A DNA stretch of 39,191 bases from positions 1 through 39,191 of the forward strand of contig JABFQN010000016.1 in assembly GCA_019685555.1 (NCBI GenBank). The letters are read 5' to 3'. The stretch comes from Candidatus Bathyarchaeota archaeon A05DMB-3. Lineage in GTDB: Archaea > Thermoproteota > Bathyarchaeia > Bathyarchaeales > Bathycorpusculaceae. The notes under the pieces were generated by a model. It did not search any database. It saw nothing but the letters and a program-made list of their open reading frames with translations, and had not been told where the DNA came from. The translations under genes and the position numbers were made by a program. Position 1 is the first letter of the stretch, and the number at the start of each line of letters is the position of its first letter. Of this stretch, positions 5,886-14,313 are shown one piece after another.

Positions 5886-6590
5886 CTATTTCTTTTTGAG
5901 GACAGCGAAGGCTATTGCAATAATAGCCAGTATCATCGCCACCAGTGTTGCGTCGAATCTTGGCTGTAGATACTGCAGTATTATGCCTATCAGGAAGCCT
6001 ACTCTAGTCATTATTGTGTTGGCGAATAGGTAGCCGAAACCCACCATCATGCCGTATATTCCAATGGTTACCAGCGCCTTGTACGCTATGCGAACAGGGC
6101 CTGCTTTTCCTTCAGTCTTCGGGAAGAACGTGAAGATGAAGTAGGTTAGTCCGCCGAGGGTTATTAGAATCATGAGCCAGTTGTTGAAGGTTTTCAATGG
6201 GTCGCCCGCCACCCAGAGGGGCAAGACTGCGGCGTTTATCTGCTTTATTATGTTAGCCATAGGTGCTGCTCTTAGGGCTAAGGCTGCTCCGACAGCGACG
6301 TTTACTCCTACACCGTATCTGGCAACCCAATAGTACTTCTTTGAATATTTGAAGAAGAATGTTAGTCCTAAGAGTATTGGGATTATCAAGTGCCAGTATT
6401 CCACACCCTTTACCATTTGGCCGAATGCCGTTCTGTTTAGGCTGTCCAATGATAGTGCTATTGAATAGCCCGCCGCTGTTCCAACGAACAAGTGTTCTGC
6501 AAGTCTATATAGCACGTTGTCTTTGTAGACGAAGCTGTATATCCAAACAATCATGACGGCTGCAAGCCAACCTCCAATCAGCTCAATCAT
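5886..6590 (-). CDS. Polytopic membrane protein of the DUF6754 operon
   Basis: This 234-residue integral membrane protein has roughly six or seven hydrophobic helices, from the N-terminal IGGWLAAVMIVWIYSFV to the C-terminal ATLVAMILAIIAIAFAVLKKK. Between them lie short loops such as GDPLKTFNN. No catalytic motif or transporter signature is recognised. Its ATG overlaps the stop of the upstream 284-residue gene by four bases (ATGA), implying coupled translation and possibly a shared complex. The family is unknown to me; it is described here only as a subunit of the putative membrane assembly. Confidence 0.8.
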   Translation of the reverse strand: MIELIGGWLAAVMIVWIYSFVYKDNVLYRLAEHLFVGTAAGYSIALSLDSLNRTAFGQMVKGVEYWHLIIPILLGLTFFFKYSKKYYWVARYGVGVNVAVGAALALRAAPMANIIKQINAAVLPLWVAGDPLKTFNNWLMILITLGGLTYFIFTFFPKTEGKAGPVRIAYKALVTIGIYGMMVGFGYLFANTIMTRVGFLIGIILQYLQPRFDATLVAMILAIIAIAFAVLKKK

Positions 6591-7441
6591 TTCCTTCTAC
6601 CTCCCTCGGGCTTAGGCTTAGACCTCGTGGCGAATAATATGATGTTTCCGATGATTATGAAGATGAGTATCAGTGCGTGAGCGAAGCTTTGGGCATCCAT
6701 TGAGGCGAGTCCCAACCCTTTTCTGCCTACTAGGGTTTCGTATTCAGCCGCTGACCTCTGCCCTGTAAGCATGCCTATTGCTTGTCCAGCGTCGACGTAA
6801 GGCTTGATTGAAGGCCCTATAACGCTTAATGCGCCGAAGAGTAGCGGAATATCGTAGGGCGTGTACCATTGGCGAACATACCAGCCGAAAGTGTCTGTTC
6901 CAGAAGACGCTATGAAAACAAGGGCGAAGTCTTCAGCTTTGTCGATATTCGCCATCATCTGCAAAGCTGAAATAGCCGTTCCATAATTGTCCACAGCCAC
7001 TGTCCCTCGGATGCTTGTAGCTAAAGACCTAACCGCTGGTTCGTTTCCAGCTATATAACCTAGGAACACGTAGTCAACACCATACGTTTTATCCGCGAAC
7101 AAGTCGGCTGCCGTGGATTTAAGCAGTTCAAACACTATGGGGCCATAAGTGATTGTCGACACAAAGACAAGTTTACAGTTTTTCTCAAAGAGATGTTTGA
7201 TAACTGCTGCTACCTGAGGTTCCAATTCCGCTCTTGCAGCCATCTCATAGTATAGGTCTATTAGGACTGGTTTTCCAGCTGGAAGCGTGTTTTCTATGTA
7301 GTTGTAAACATCTCTCGTCGTTGAAGAAATCCCTATTGGAAGACCAACAGGGTTAAGCAGTGGAATAACTATCGAGATTACGAGCAGCGTATAGATTATC
7401 TGAGCCATGCCGAAAGGTCTACGTTTTTCCTCTTTCGCCAT
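6587..7441 (-). CDS. Membrane-anchored alpha/beta domain protein of the DUF6754 operon
   Basis: This 284-residue protein has an N-terminal transmembrane helix (IIYTLLVISIVIPLLNPVGLPIG), a soluble alpha/beta domain of about 190 residues and a C-terminal helix (FAHALILIFIIIGNIILFA). The soluble part alternates strands and helices (KPVLIDLYYEM, CKLVFVSTI, DFALVFIASSGTDTFGWY). The overall plan is similar to the first protein of the operon, which also carries an alpha/beta domain between membrane helices, so the two may be distant relatives or partners. The function is unknown. It lies one base after the 222-residue gene. Confidence 0.8.
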   Translation of the reverse strand: MAKEEKRRPFGMAQIIYTLLVISIVIPLLNPVGLPIGISSTTRDVYNYIENTLPAGKPVLIDLYYEMAARAELEPQVAAVIKHLFEKNCKLVFVSTITYGPIVFELLKSTAADLFADKTYGVDYVFLGYIAGNEPAVRSLATSIRGTVAVDNYGTAISALQMMANIDKAEDFALVFIASSGTDTFGWYVRQWYTPYDIPLLFGALSVIGPSIKPYVDAGQAIGMLTGQRSAAEYETLVGRKGLGLASMDAQSFAHALILIFIIIGNIILFATRSKPKPEGGRRK

Positions 7442-7442
7442 T

Positions 7443-8111
7443 TTACTCCCTCCTCCCCATCCAAGTGGTTTCTTTGCCGATGATTAGTCGCAATCCCAGT
7501 ATTATCAAGCCGAAGCCTATGCCCATGGTGATTGGTCTAAAGGCCGCAGTGTTTGGAACGTTGTATATCCAGTCTCTCAGCGGGAGGAAGCCTTCCCAAA
7601 TCATTGCTCCAAGGCTTGTGTTTCCAAGCATAACTATTATCGCAACTATCAACAGCAGAATTGCAGGCGGGTTTCTAGCTCTAAAAGTTCTGTAGGAAGC
7701 TGAGGCTATGTAGAAAACCAGTATCGAATACATTGCTGCATCCGCAGGAGCATAAAGGTAAGTGTAAAGCCATTGGAAGTTCGGCTGCGTTGTTATGGCT
7801 ATTCCCGAGGATAGGGCGTAGCATGCGAGTGAAACCATTATTATTTCTAGAACTATGACTATGCTGCTGAAGATTATCTGTCGCCTCTCCCTTTTTCTTA
7901 TTTGGTTTGCATGATACCGCAATATGTCTATTCCACCGACAATGGCGGCAATGGCTGTAATCACAATAGCCCAGTCAGACAGTGCCTTGTCTGCTGTTCC
8001 AAATGCGTCGCTGACTGGCTTTTCTATGTAGAAGAAGTAGAAGATCACCATCAGAACTATTATCAAGGCAACAATTATCTGCGGTATATTGCGTCTTACA
8101 ACAACACTCAT
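7443..8111 (-). CDS. Six-helix membrane protein of the DUF6754 operon
   Basis: This 222-residue integral membrane protein has about six transmembrane helices. The first is IIVALIIVLMVIFYFFYI, and the last (ITMGIGFGLIILGLRLIIG) ends in a basic tail. A basic loop (NQIRKRERRQ) after the second helix suggests its cytoplasmic side. No enzyme or transporter motif is visible. It starts at ATG 8111 after a GGAGGAAT SD and sits 14 bases behind the DUF6754-like gene. It resembles no family I can name and is probably a structural membrane subunit of the operon product. Confidence 0.8.
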   Translation of the reverse strand: MSVVVRRNIPQIIVALIIVLMVIFYFFYIEKPVSDAFGTADKALSDWAIVITAIAAIVGGIDILRYHANQIRKRERRQIIFSSIVIVLEIIMVSLACYALSSGIAITTQPNFQWLYTYLYAPADAAMYSILVFYIASASYRTFRARNPPAILLLIVAIIVMLGNTSLGAMIWEGFLPLRDWIYNVPNTAAFRPITMGIGFGLIILGLRLIIGKETTWMGRRE

Positions 8112-8125
8112 GCGCTCATTCCTCC

Positions 8126-8998
8126 TTATTTAACCAGATACTCAGCCAGTTTAACGCCCATCGGCAGCAGTATCAGCCCCACAACTATCAGAATCCAAGA
8201 AAGCAATTTCCCAATGTCTTGTCCCCTTATAGAAGCAAGGGTTTCAACATCTCCAGAAGCCATGGCACCAGCAGCAAAAATTTCCTCACCTATGAAGGCA
8301 TAGTCTGCAGCAAGCACAAAGAACGGTATTTGAGTTTCACGGGCTGTCCCCGCCACTTGAAAAGCTTCTATGGCTGCTCCGGCTTCCATGAAGATTAGGG
8401 ATTCAGCCCAGAAAGGACCAACAACAATGTTTGCGCCAGCATTTTCCCTTTGTATGGTTGCTTGCACAGCCGAAGCGTATGCAAACTGTTGGTCCGTCAA
8501 ATACCGCACGTTATACGTTACATTGTAAAGCTCGGGTTTTCCGCCAGAATAATAGGCATCTCGAATGATTTCTTCTTCAGCAGCTATCAGTTCTGGAACG
8601 CCGAGTGTTGAAACAAGCTGAGCGCCGTATTTAGCGCAGAGCCTTGCAACATGGCCTAGAACACCTAAACCTGCAAGGTACTGGGGGGCGTTAACGGTTG
8701 ATATAGGGCCGTATCCAAGAGTGAAGTGCACCGTTTTTCCCATCTCAACGGCCCTTGCTATGCCTTCTTCAATTGCGTCAAAAGCCGCGATTTTCCGCAC
8801 GGGGATAGGCTTGCCTCCTCTGGCCTTACCTATGAAGTAGTAGCCCGCAAAGAGCAAAACCAAGAGCAAAACGAAAGACACGTTTCCCGCTTTAGGGTTT
8901 ATGATGCCGAGGCTTTGGTAGTAGCCCACTGACACAACTATCAGAAGCAGAACGAACAGCGCAAGTGCGATCCAAGTTTTATATTTTGCGATGTCCAT
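8126..8998 (-). CDS. DUF6754-like membrane protein, first gene of operon
   Basis: This 290-residue protein has an N-terminal pair of transmembrane helices, a basic linker (KARGGKPIPVRK), an alpha/beta domain of about 180 residues (from AFDAIEEGIARAVEMGKTVH) and one C-terminal helix. The domain matches my recollection of DUF6754, with the segments GYGPISTVNAPQYLAGL and GPFWAESLIFMEAG. DUF6754 has no established function. The longest ORF begins at TTG 9070, but that lies upstream of the TATA box. ATG 8998 has GGGAGAGG (9009-9016) ten bases upstream and was chosen. It heads a five-gene operon and diverges from the MutL-like gene. Confidence 0.78.
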   Translation of the reverse strand: MDIAKYKTWIALALFVLLLIVVSVGYYQSLGIINPKAGNVSFVLLLVLLFAGYYFIGKARGGKPIPVRKIAAFDAIEEGIARAVEMGKTVHFTLGYGPISTVNAPQYLAGLGVLGHVARLCAKYGAQLVSTLGVPELIAAEEEIIRDAYYSGGKPELYNVTYNVRYLTDQQFAYASAVQATIQRENAGANIVVGPFWAESLIFMEAGAAIEAFQVAGTARETQIPFFVLAADYAFIGEEIFAAGAMASGDVETLASIRGQDIGKLLSWILIVVGLILLPMGVKLAEYLVK

Positions 8999-9052
8999 GT
9001 AAAATTTTCCTCTCCCATCCCGTTTTGACAAGAGTTTTGTTTGATGTAGGAT

Positions 9053-9061
9053 GTATATAAG
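9053..9061 (-). promoter_or_regulatory. TATA box of the DUF6754 operon
   Basis: On the minus strand CTTATATAC sits about 59 bases before ATG 8998, which predicts a transcript start near 9030 and a leader of about 30 nt that includes the SD GGGAGAGG. This placement is the main reason to reject the longer TTG 9070 start. Confidence 0.5.
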
Positions 9062-9166
9062 ATTTGTCAAAGGTTTTTTAAACCTAAAAGTTCATTTTTA
9101 ATTGACCTAAAAGGGAAATAGTTCAACAGCTGCAAAGGCTTACCCTCCAGAAACTTACAGAAACAG

Positions 9167-9174
9167 ATATATTA
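9167..9174 (+). promoter_or_regulatory. TATA box of the MutL-like gene (leaderless)
   Basis: ATATATTA is centred about 28 bases before the GTG start at 9198, so the transcript should begin at or within a base or two of the start codon. No SD is present, consistent with leaderless translation. It faces the operon promoter at 9053-9061 across a spacer of about 105 bp. Confidence 0.55.
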
Positions 9175-9197
9175 TTCATGGGCGTGGCTTTATTTTT

Positions 9198-11048
9198 GTG
9201 AAGAATTTGAACAGGAAAGAGCCAAGCTTCATCTTAGCCACAGATGTAGGAAGCACCACAACAAAAGCCAGATTCTTCGGCAAAACCGATGGCGAATGGA
9301 AGTTTCTTTCCAGCGGCGAAGCCCCAACAACCGTGGAAAAACCTGTTGAAGACGTTACGATGGGCATAAGAAACGCTGTGAGAGAAGTGGAGGAACTCAC
9401 AGGTCACCAGATAATAGATTACAACAGCAAGGAACTAAAGTTCATAATGCCCTACAGAGGTGAAAGAACGGGAGTAGATGTTTATGTTTCAACAAGCAGC
9501 GCTGGAGGCGGCCTCCAAATGCTTGTTCAAGGAGTGGTGAAAACTATAACGGCTGAAAGCGCTCAAAGAGCCGCTTTAGGCGCTGGAGCCATAGTAATGG
9601 ACGTCCTATCAGTTGACGACGAAAGGGACACCTATGAAAAAATAAACACGTTGAGGTTTCTAAGACCGGACATAGTTTTGCTGGCTGGAGGCGTGGATGG
9701 AGGAACAAAAACCCATGTTTTAGAGATGGCTGAAATATTGGCTATGGCGAAGCCGCGCCCCCGATTCGAAATAGAATTCCTCCTACCAGTGGTGTATGCT
9801 GGAAATAAAGATGCACGAGAAGATGTGAAGGAAACCCTTGGAGAAAACTTCGATGTAAGAATAACCGAAAACCTGAGACCTACAATAGAAACTGAAAAGG
9901 TTGAACCTGCAAGAGATGCCATTCTACAGCTTTTCATGGAACACGTGATGGCACACGCACCCGGATACGAGAAATTGAAGAAGCTTGTTTCAACCAGTAT
10001 AATGCCGACGCCTGCTGGCGAAGGAATGATGGTGCGAAAATTTTCAGAACTTAAAGGCGTCAACAGCATAGGCGTAGGACTTGGAGGAGCAACAACAAAC
10101 GTTTACTCGTGTTTTGATGGGCGGTTCTTGCGAACTGTCAGCGCAAACCTTGGAATGAGCTACAGCGTAGGCAACGTCCTAAAAGAAACTGGCGTTCAAA
10201 ACGCGAAAAAGTGGGTTCCGTTCGCAGTAAGCGACGAAGAGGTTATGAGCATAGTATACAACAAAATGATAAGACCAACAACGATTCCCATGGCTTTAGA
10301 GGACTTGGTCATAGAACACGCCCTCGCAAGAGAATCCATCAAAATGGCGTTTAACCACCATAAATACTTGGCAAGAGAGCTTAAAGGCTTGAAAAGAGAG
10401 AGAACAATATCAGATATTTTTGAAGAAGTCAAGGCTGAAGACACATACATAGACTTGTTTAGGCTCGACTACATAATAGGCACTGGCGGGCTTCTTTCAA
10501 GAGCCCCTAGAAGAAACCAGTCTATGATGATACTTATAGACGCCTTCCAACCAGTTGGTTTTACACACCTCGTTCAAGACAGCGTTTTTATGATGCCCCA
10601 CTTAGGCGTGCTTTCAACAATCCACCCGAAAATAGCATTAGACATTTTCGAGAAAGAGTGCCTCGTTTATCTTGGAACAGTGATTTCTGGAGCTGGATTG
10701 GGCAAACTTGGCTCTGATATGGCTAAAATAACAATTGAATATAAAGATGGGAAAAAGGAATTCCTAACCCTACAGTTTGGGAAAATAATCAGATTGGAAA
10801 TTCCCCATGAAAGCGAAATTAACGTTACAGCGTCTCCAACCCGCAACTTCAACTTTGGAGCCGGATTCGGCAAAAGCGTATCCAGAAGGGTTAAAGGCGG
10901 CGTGGTTGGCTTAGTCTTCGATGGAAGGGGAAGACCAGTATATATCCCAGAAGATGAGAAGGAGAGGTTTAACATGCTTTTAGACTGGTATTCCTCAATG
11001 AACCTTTATCCAAAAGAAAAAATCGAGGAGTGGAAGACTTGCCTATAA
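9198..11048 (+). CDS. MutL/GlmL-like ASKHA-fold ATPase
   Basis: This 616-residue protein matches the MutL family (PF13941), named after the component associated with glutamate mutase. The actin/Hsp70-type phosphate-1 loop is ATDVGSTTTKARFF (about residues 14-27), and a second phosphate motif is GVGLGGATTNVYSCFDG near the middle. IIGTGGLLSRAPRR and a hydrophobic C-terminal third follow. Family members are thought to be ATPases that repair or activate a partner, like the reactivases of B12 enzymes. No mutase subunit or cobalamin gene is in the window; its neighbours are the DUF6754 membrane operon (divergent) and a KOW-containing protein (overlapping). It starts with GTG and appears leaderless. 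Confidence 0.85.
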   Translation: MKNLNRKEPSFILATDVGSTTTKARFFGKTDGEWKFLSSGEAPTTVEKPVEDVTMGIRNAVREVEELTGHQIIDYNSKELKFIMPYRGERTGVDVYVSTSSAGGGLQMLVQGVVKTITAESAQRAALGAGAIVMDVLSVDDERDTYEKINTLRFLRPDIVLLAGGVDGGTKTHVLEMAEILAMAKPRPRFEIEFLLPVVYAGNKDAREDVKETLGENFDVRITENLRPTIETEKVEPARDAILQLFMEHVMAHAPGYEKLKKLVSTSIMPTPAGEGMMVRKFSELKGVNSIGVGLGGATTNVYSCFDGRFLRTVSANLGMSYSVGNVLKETGVQNAKKWVPFAVSDEEVMSIVYNKMIRPTTIPMALEDLVIEHALARESIKMAFNHHKYLARELKGLKRERTISDIFEEVKAEDTYIDLFRLDYIIGTGGLLSRAPRRNQSMMILIDAFQPVGFTHLVQDSVFMMPHLGVLSTIHPKIALDIFEKECLVYLGTVISGAGLGKLGSDMAKITIEYKDGKKEFLTLQFGKIIRLEIPHESEINVTASPTRNFNFGAGFGKSVSRRVKGGVVGLVFDGRGRPVYIPEDEKERFNMLLDWYSSMNLYPKEKIEEWKTCL

Positions 11049-12184
11049 AAACCTCAAAAGAAAGTTTCGCTTACACACCCGGGTTAAGGATAACCCCTTA
11101 CACTTACATAAGGAGAACCCGCAGTCTCCCATTAAAGGGTGAAATCCTAGTCGAAAAGGGAGACCCTGTAGATTTTGATACAATTGTGGCAAGATGCTGC
11201 CTTGAAGGGATGCCCCACATAATAAAGGTTGCAGAGCTTCTAAACATAGACACAGAAGAAACCATGCGTTATCTTTTAAAAAAGAAGGGGGACAGCGTGA
11301 AAAAGGGAGAAGTCATAGCGAGATACCGCTCCCTATTCGGCTTAATAAACAAGAGTATAGTCGCAGAAGTGGACGGCGTTATAGAAAACATAAACGAAAT
11401 CACGGGACACGTGACAATAAGAGAGCCGCCGAAATTTCTGGAGCTAAAAGCCTACATTAAAGGAAGAGTTGACGACGTGGTTCCCAACGAAGCAGTCGTG
11501 ATAGGAACCTATGGAGCCTTCATACAGGGAATCATAGGGTTTGCCGGAGAAAACTTCGGAGAACTCCGTGTGGCTGTCTCAAACCCGAAAGAAGTTCTTG
11601 AAGCAAACATGATAACAGAAAACGACGCTGAAAAGATAGTTGTCGGAGGCTCATTGGTAACATGGGAAGCCCTAGAAAAAGCATGCAAAACAAAGGTTAA
11701 AGGGATAGTGGCGGGAGGCGCCAAAATGGAAGACTTAGAGAATATTCTAAAAACACGGATAGGCGTAGCCATAACGGGAAGAGAAAACTTGGATTTCACA
11801 TTAATCCTAACAGAAGGTTTCGGAAAACTGCCCATGTCAGAGGCTGCCTTCAAAATACTAAAAGATAACGAGGGAAAAATCGCTGCTGTTAATGGTTCAA
11901 CACAAGTGAGAGCTGGCGTCCTAAGACCAGAAATAATAATACCCCTAGAGAAAGGCAGTCGCCGTCAAGAAAAGGAAGAGCTTGGAGAGGGAAAAATGAA
12001 GGTAGGAAGCATTGTAAGGATAATAAGATTTCCATATTTCGGAGCTGTCGGAAAAGTTGTTGAGCTTCCAGTAGAGCTGAATAAAATAGAGACAGAGTCC
12101 CATGTGAGGGTGGTTAAAGTGGAACTGGCAGATGGGAGAATCGTGACGGTTCCAAGGGCGAACGTTGAAATAGTAGCTGAGTAA
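11039..12184 (+). CDS. MutL-associated protein with biotinyl-like and KOW-like domains
   Basis: This protein of about 381 residues overlaps the end of the MutL-like gene, so the pair is coupled. The N-terminal part has two carrier-like beta-hairpin stretches (LPLKGEILVEKGDPV and KKKGDSVKKGEVIARY), reminiscent of biotinyl/lipoyl folds but without an obvious modified lysine. A central domain alternates GTYGAFIQGIIGFAGENFGEL and AGGAKMEDLENILKTRIGVAITG. The C-terminus (MKVGSIVRIIRFPYFGAVGKVVELP) is KOW-like. The function is unknown. It may be an adaptor between the ATPase and the membrane proteins. TTG 11039 has GAGGAG eight bases upstream; GTG 11030 is the alternative. Confidence 0.72.
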   Translation: MPIKTSKESFAYTPGLRITPYTYIRRTRSLPLKGEILVEKGDPVDFDTIVARCCLEGMPHIIKVAELLNIDTEETMRYLLKKKGDSVKKGEVIARYRSLFGLINKSIVAEVDGVIENINEITGHVTIREPPKFLELKAYIKGRVDDVVPNEAVVIGTYGAFIQGIIGFAGENFGELRVAVSNPKEVLEANMITENDAEKIVVGGSLVTWEALEKACKTKVKGIVAGGAKMEDLENILKTRIGVAITGRENLDFTLILTEGFGKLPMSEAAFKILKDNEGKIAAVNGSTQVRAGVLRPEIIIPLEKGSRRQEKEELGEGKMKVGSIVRIIRFPYFGAVGKVVELPVELNKIETESHVRVVKVELADGRIVTVPRANVEIVAE

Positions 12185-12208
12185 AAAAGAGTGCATGTCA
12201 GCCTTAAA

Positions 12209-12577
12209 CTACTGTTTTTTCTTTAGGCATTTTTCAAAATGCTTTAAAAGTTCGTTGCTCTTTTTCCTGTCTAAAACATCAAGAACAAGGGTTTTATTCT
12301 CAAATGCTAGGATGAGGCTTTCTTCCCGCAGTACAATAGCTGACAAGAACATTAGAACTGCAAGTATGATATAGAAGGGGTTATCAGCGTTAACTATACC
12401 AATTACAGCGAAGATTATTGCCAACAAAAGTAAAGGCTTGCTGAATTTCCGCTTTACACCCACGTTAGCAAGCTTTGACAAGTCGTATTTCTCCTCCACA
12501 GAACCGTTGACAATTTTCAATGTGTCATCTTGAACTACAAGCTTTTTCTTGTTTATCACAATCTCCATTGCAGTCAT
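12209..12577 (-). CDS. Small two-helix membrane protein
   Basis: This 122-residue protein begins with a beta-rich soluble part (MTAMEIVINKKKLVVQDDTLKIVNG...). A hairpin of two transmembrane helices follows (KPLLLLAIIFAVIGIVNA and FYIILAVLMFLSAIVL), and then a second soluble part (LILAFENKTLVLDVL) with a lysine-rich end. A beta domain split by a helical hairpin resembles PH-like membrane proteins seen in many prokaryotes, but no family is assigned. It is convergent with the KOW protein and divergent from the D-aminoacylase, so it is probably a single-gene transcript. Confidence 0.7.
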   Translation of the reverse strand: MTAMEIVINKKKLVVQDDTLKIVNGSVEEKYDLSKLANVGVKRKFSKPLLLLAIIFAVIGIVNADNPFYIILAVLMFLSAIVLREESLILAFENKTLVLDVLDRKKSNELLKHFEKCLKKKQ

Positions 12578-12685
12578 CTTGGCTTCTGTCTCTAAGCTAT
12601 CGATAAGCTGGAATAGGAAAATATAAGAGTTGAGTTATTCCACTTATCTATTTCCAAAAATTATGGCTGAGCGTAGGTGTGGGGC

Positions 12686-14308
12686 ATGTATGATATCCTA
12701 GTTAAAAATGGAAAAGTTGCGGATGGAACTGGCAATCCATGGTTCAAGGCGGACATAGGCATTAAAAATGGGCGGATAGCAGATGTTGGAACATTAAAAT
12801 CTGGCGCAGACAAGGTTATCGACGCCAGCAAAATGGTGGTTTGCCCAGGCTTTATAGATATGCATTCCCACTCAGACTTGGAGCTTCTAATAAACAATTA
12901 TGCCGAAAGCAAAGTTAGACAGGGAGTGACAACAGAAGTTATAGGAAACTGTGGCGTTTCAGGCGCTCCCCTAAACGATGAGCTTAAGGCAAACTTTAGA
13001 AAAGAGAACCCAATACTGGATGAGGCTGGCGTAACGCTAAACTGGTCAACCACGGAGGAGTACTTCAAAACACTAGAAAGAGGCGGATTATCCGTAAACG
13101 TGGCTGCACTTGCCGGACACGCCAACATTAGAGTCTGTGTAATGGGATATGAAAACAGACCTCCAACTAAAAAAGAGCTGGAAGAGATGAAAAAAGTGAC
13201 AGAAGAATCTATGAAGGCTGGGGCTTTCGGCTTATCCACTGGGCTTATTTACCCGCCGAGTTCTTACGCAGACACCAGCGAAATAATCGAGTTGGCTAAA
13301 GTTGTCGCAAAATACGATGGCATATACGCCTCCCACATTAGAGGAGAAGACGCTCCAAGGCTCATTGAATCCATCAGAGAAGCCATAAAAATAGGCGAAT
13401 CCGCCGGCGTTTCAGTACAGATATCCCATCATAAGGCTCATGGTAAGCTCGCATGGGGTAAAGTCAATACAACACTACGGATGATAGAGGAGGCAAGGGA
13501 AAGAGACGTCCAAGTAACATGCGACGTTTACCCGTATACAGCAGCAAGCTTCGGCTTAAGCGCCATACTACCCCCAGAAATCCACGAGGGAGGAATCCCA
13601 AAAATGATTGAAAGGCTGAAAAACTCAAAGTGGCGTAAAAGGATTAGAAAGGAGATGATTGAGGGCTTGCCAAAATGGCCTAGCCCATTTTTAACCGCTG
13701 GCTGGGACTCGATTATGATAGCGTTTTCAAGTAGGCATCCGGAGTATGAGGGCAGAATGATAAGTGAAATTTGCAGTTCGCTTAATGTTGACCCGTTTGA
13801 CTTTGTTTTCAACCTTTTAATAGAGGAAGAAGCATCGGTGCAAGTTGTAAGGTTTACCATGCGAGAAGGAGACGTCTGCACGGTTTTAAGCCATCCAGCG
13901 TCGATGGTGGGTTCAGACGCTTCCATATGTGCAACATACGGATTCCTAAGCAAGGGAAAACCACATCCAAGGGCTTATGGAACATTTCCAAGAGTTTTCA
14001 AGCGATATGTCAACGAGCTTAGTGTTTTAAGACTTGAAGAAGCCGTGAGAAAGATGACGTCTTTCCCAGCCTCCAAACTTAAACTGTTTGATAGGGGAAT
14101 CATAAGGACGGGCATGTGGGCTGACATTGTAATCTTTAACTTGAAGGAAATATCGGATGAAGCAACCTATGCAGACCCCCACAAATACCCAAAGGGCATA
14201 GAATATGTTATCGTTAATGGGGAAATAGTCATAGAGAAAGGCGAACATAGAAAAGTTTTGCCAGGTAAAGTTTTACGCCATAAAACAATACAAAAGAAGG
14301 GGAGGTGA
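12686..14308 (+). CDS. N-acyl-D-amino-acid deacylase (D-aminoacylase) family amidohydrolase
   Basis: This protein of about 540 residues is a TIM-barrel amidohydrolase. It shows the metal-binding HxH in GFIDMHSHSDLELL, the conserved Cys in VIGNCGVSG that bridges the metal in D-aminoacylases, later ligands in YASHIRGED and ISHHKAHG, and the catalytic Asp in MVGSDASIC. The start (MYDILVKNGKVADGTG) and end (GIEYVIVNGEIVIEKGEH) are typical of the family. It hydrolyses N-acyl-D-amino acids or similar amides. ATG 12686 has AGGTG six bases upstream and is preferred over GTG 12677. The next amidohydrolase gene starts at its stop codon, forming a catabolic pair. Confidence 0.85.
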   Translation: MYDILVKNGKVADGTGNPWFKADIGIKNGRIADVGTLKSGADKVIDASKMVVCPGFIDMHSHSDLELLINNYAESKVRQGVTTEVIGNCGVSGAPLNDELKANFRKENPILDEAGVTLNWSTTEEYFKTLERGGLSVNVAALAGHANIRVCVMGYENRPPTKKELEEMKKVTEESMKAGAFGLSTGLIYPPSSYADTSEIIELAKVVAKYDGIYASHIRGEDAPRLIESIREAIKIGESAGVSVQISHHKAHGKLAWGKVNTTLRMIEEARERDVQVTCDVYPYTAASFGLSAILPPEIHEGGIPKMIERLKNSKWRKRIRKEMIEGLPKWPSPFLTAGWDSIMIAFSSRHPEYEGRMISEICSSLNVDPFDFVFNLLIEEEASVQVVRFTMREGDVCTVLSHPASMVGSDASICATYGFLSKGKPHPRAYGTFPRVFKRYVNELSVLRLEEAVRKMTSFPASKLKLFDRGIIRTGMWADIVIFNLKEISDEATYADPHKYPKGIEYVIVNGEIVIEKGEHRKVLPGKVLRHKTIQKKGR

Positions 14309-14313
14309 ATAAA

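Noticed and set aside
8999-9070. 24-residue N-terminal extension of the DUF6754-like protein from TTG 9070
   Set aside because: The TATA box (9053-9061) lies inside this extension; SD-led ATG 8998 is the consistent start.
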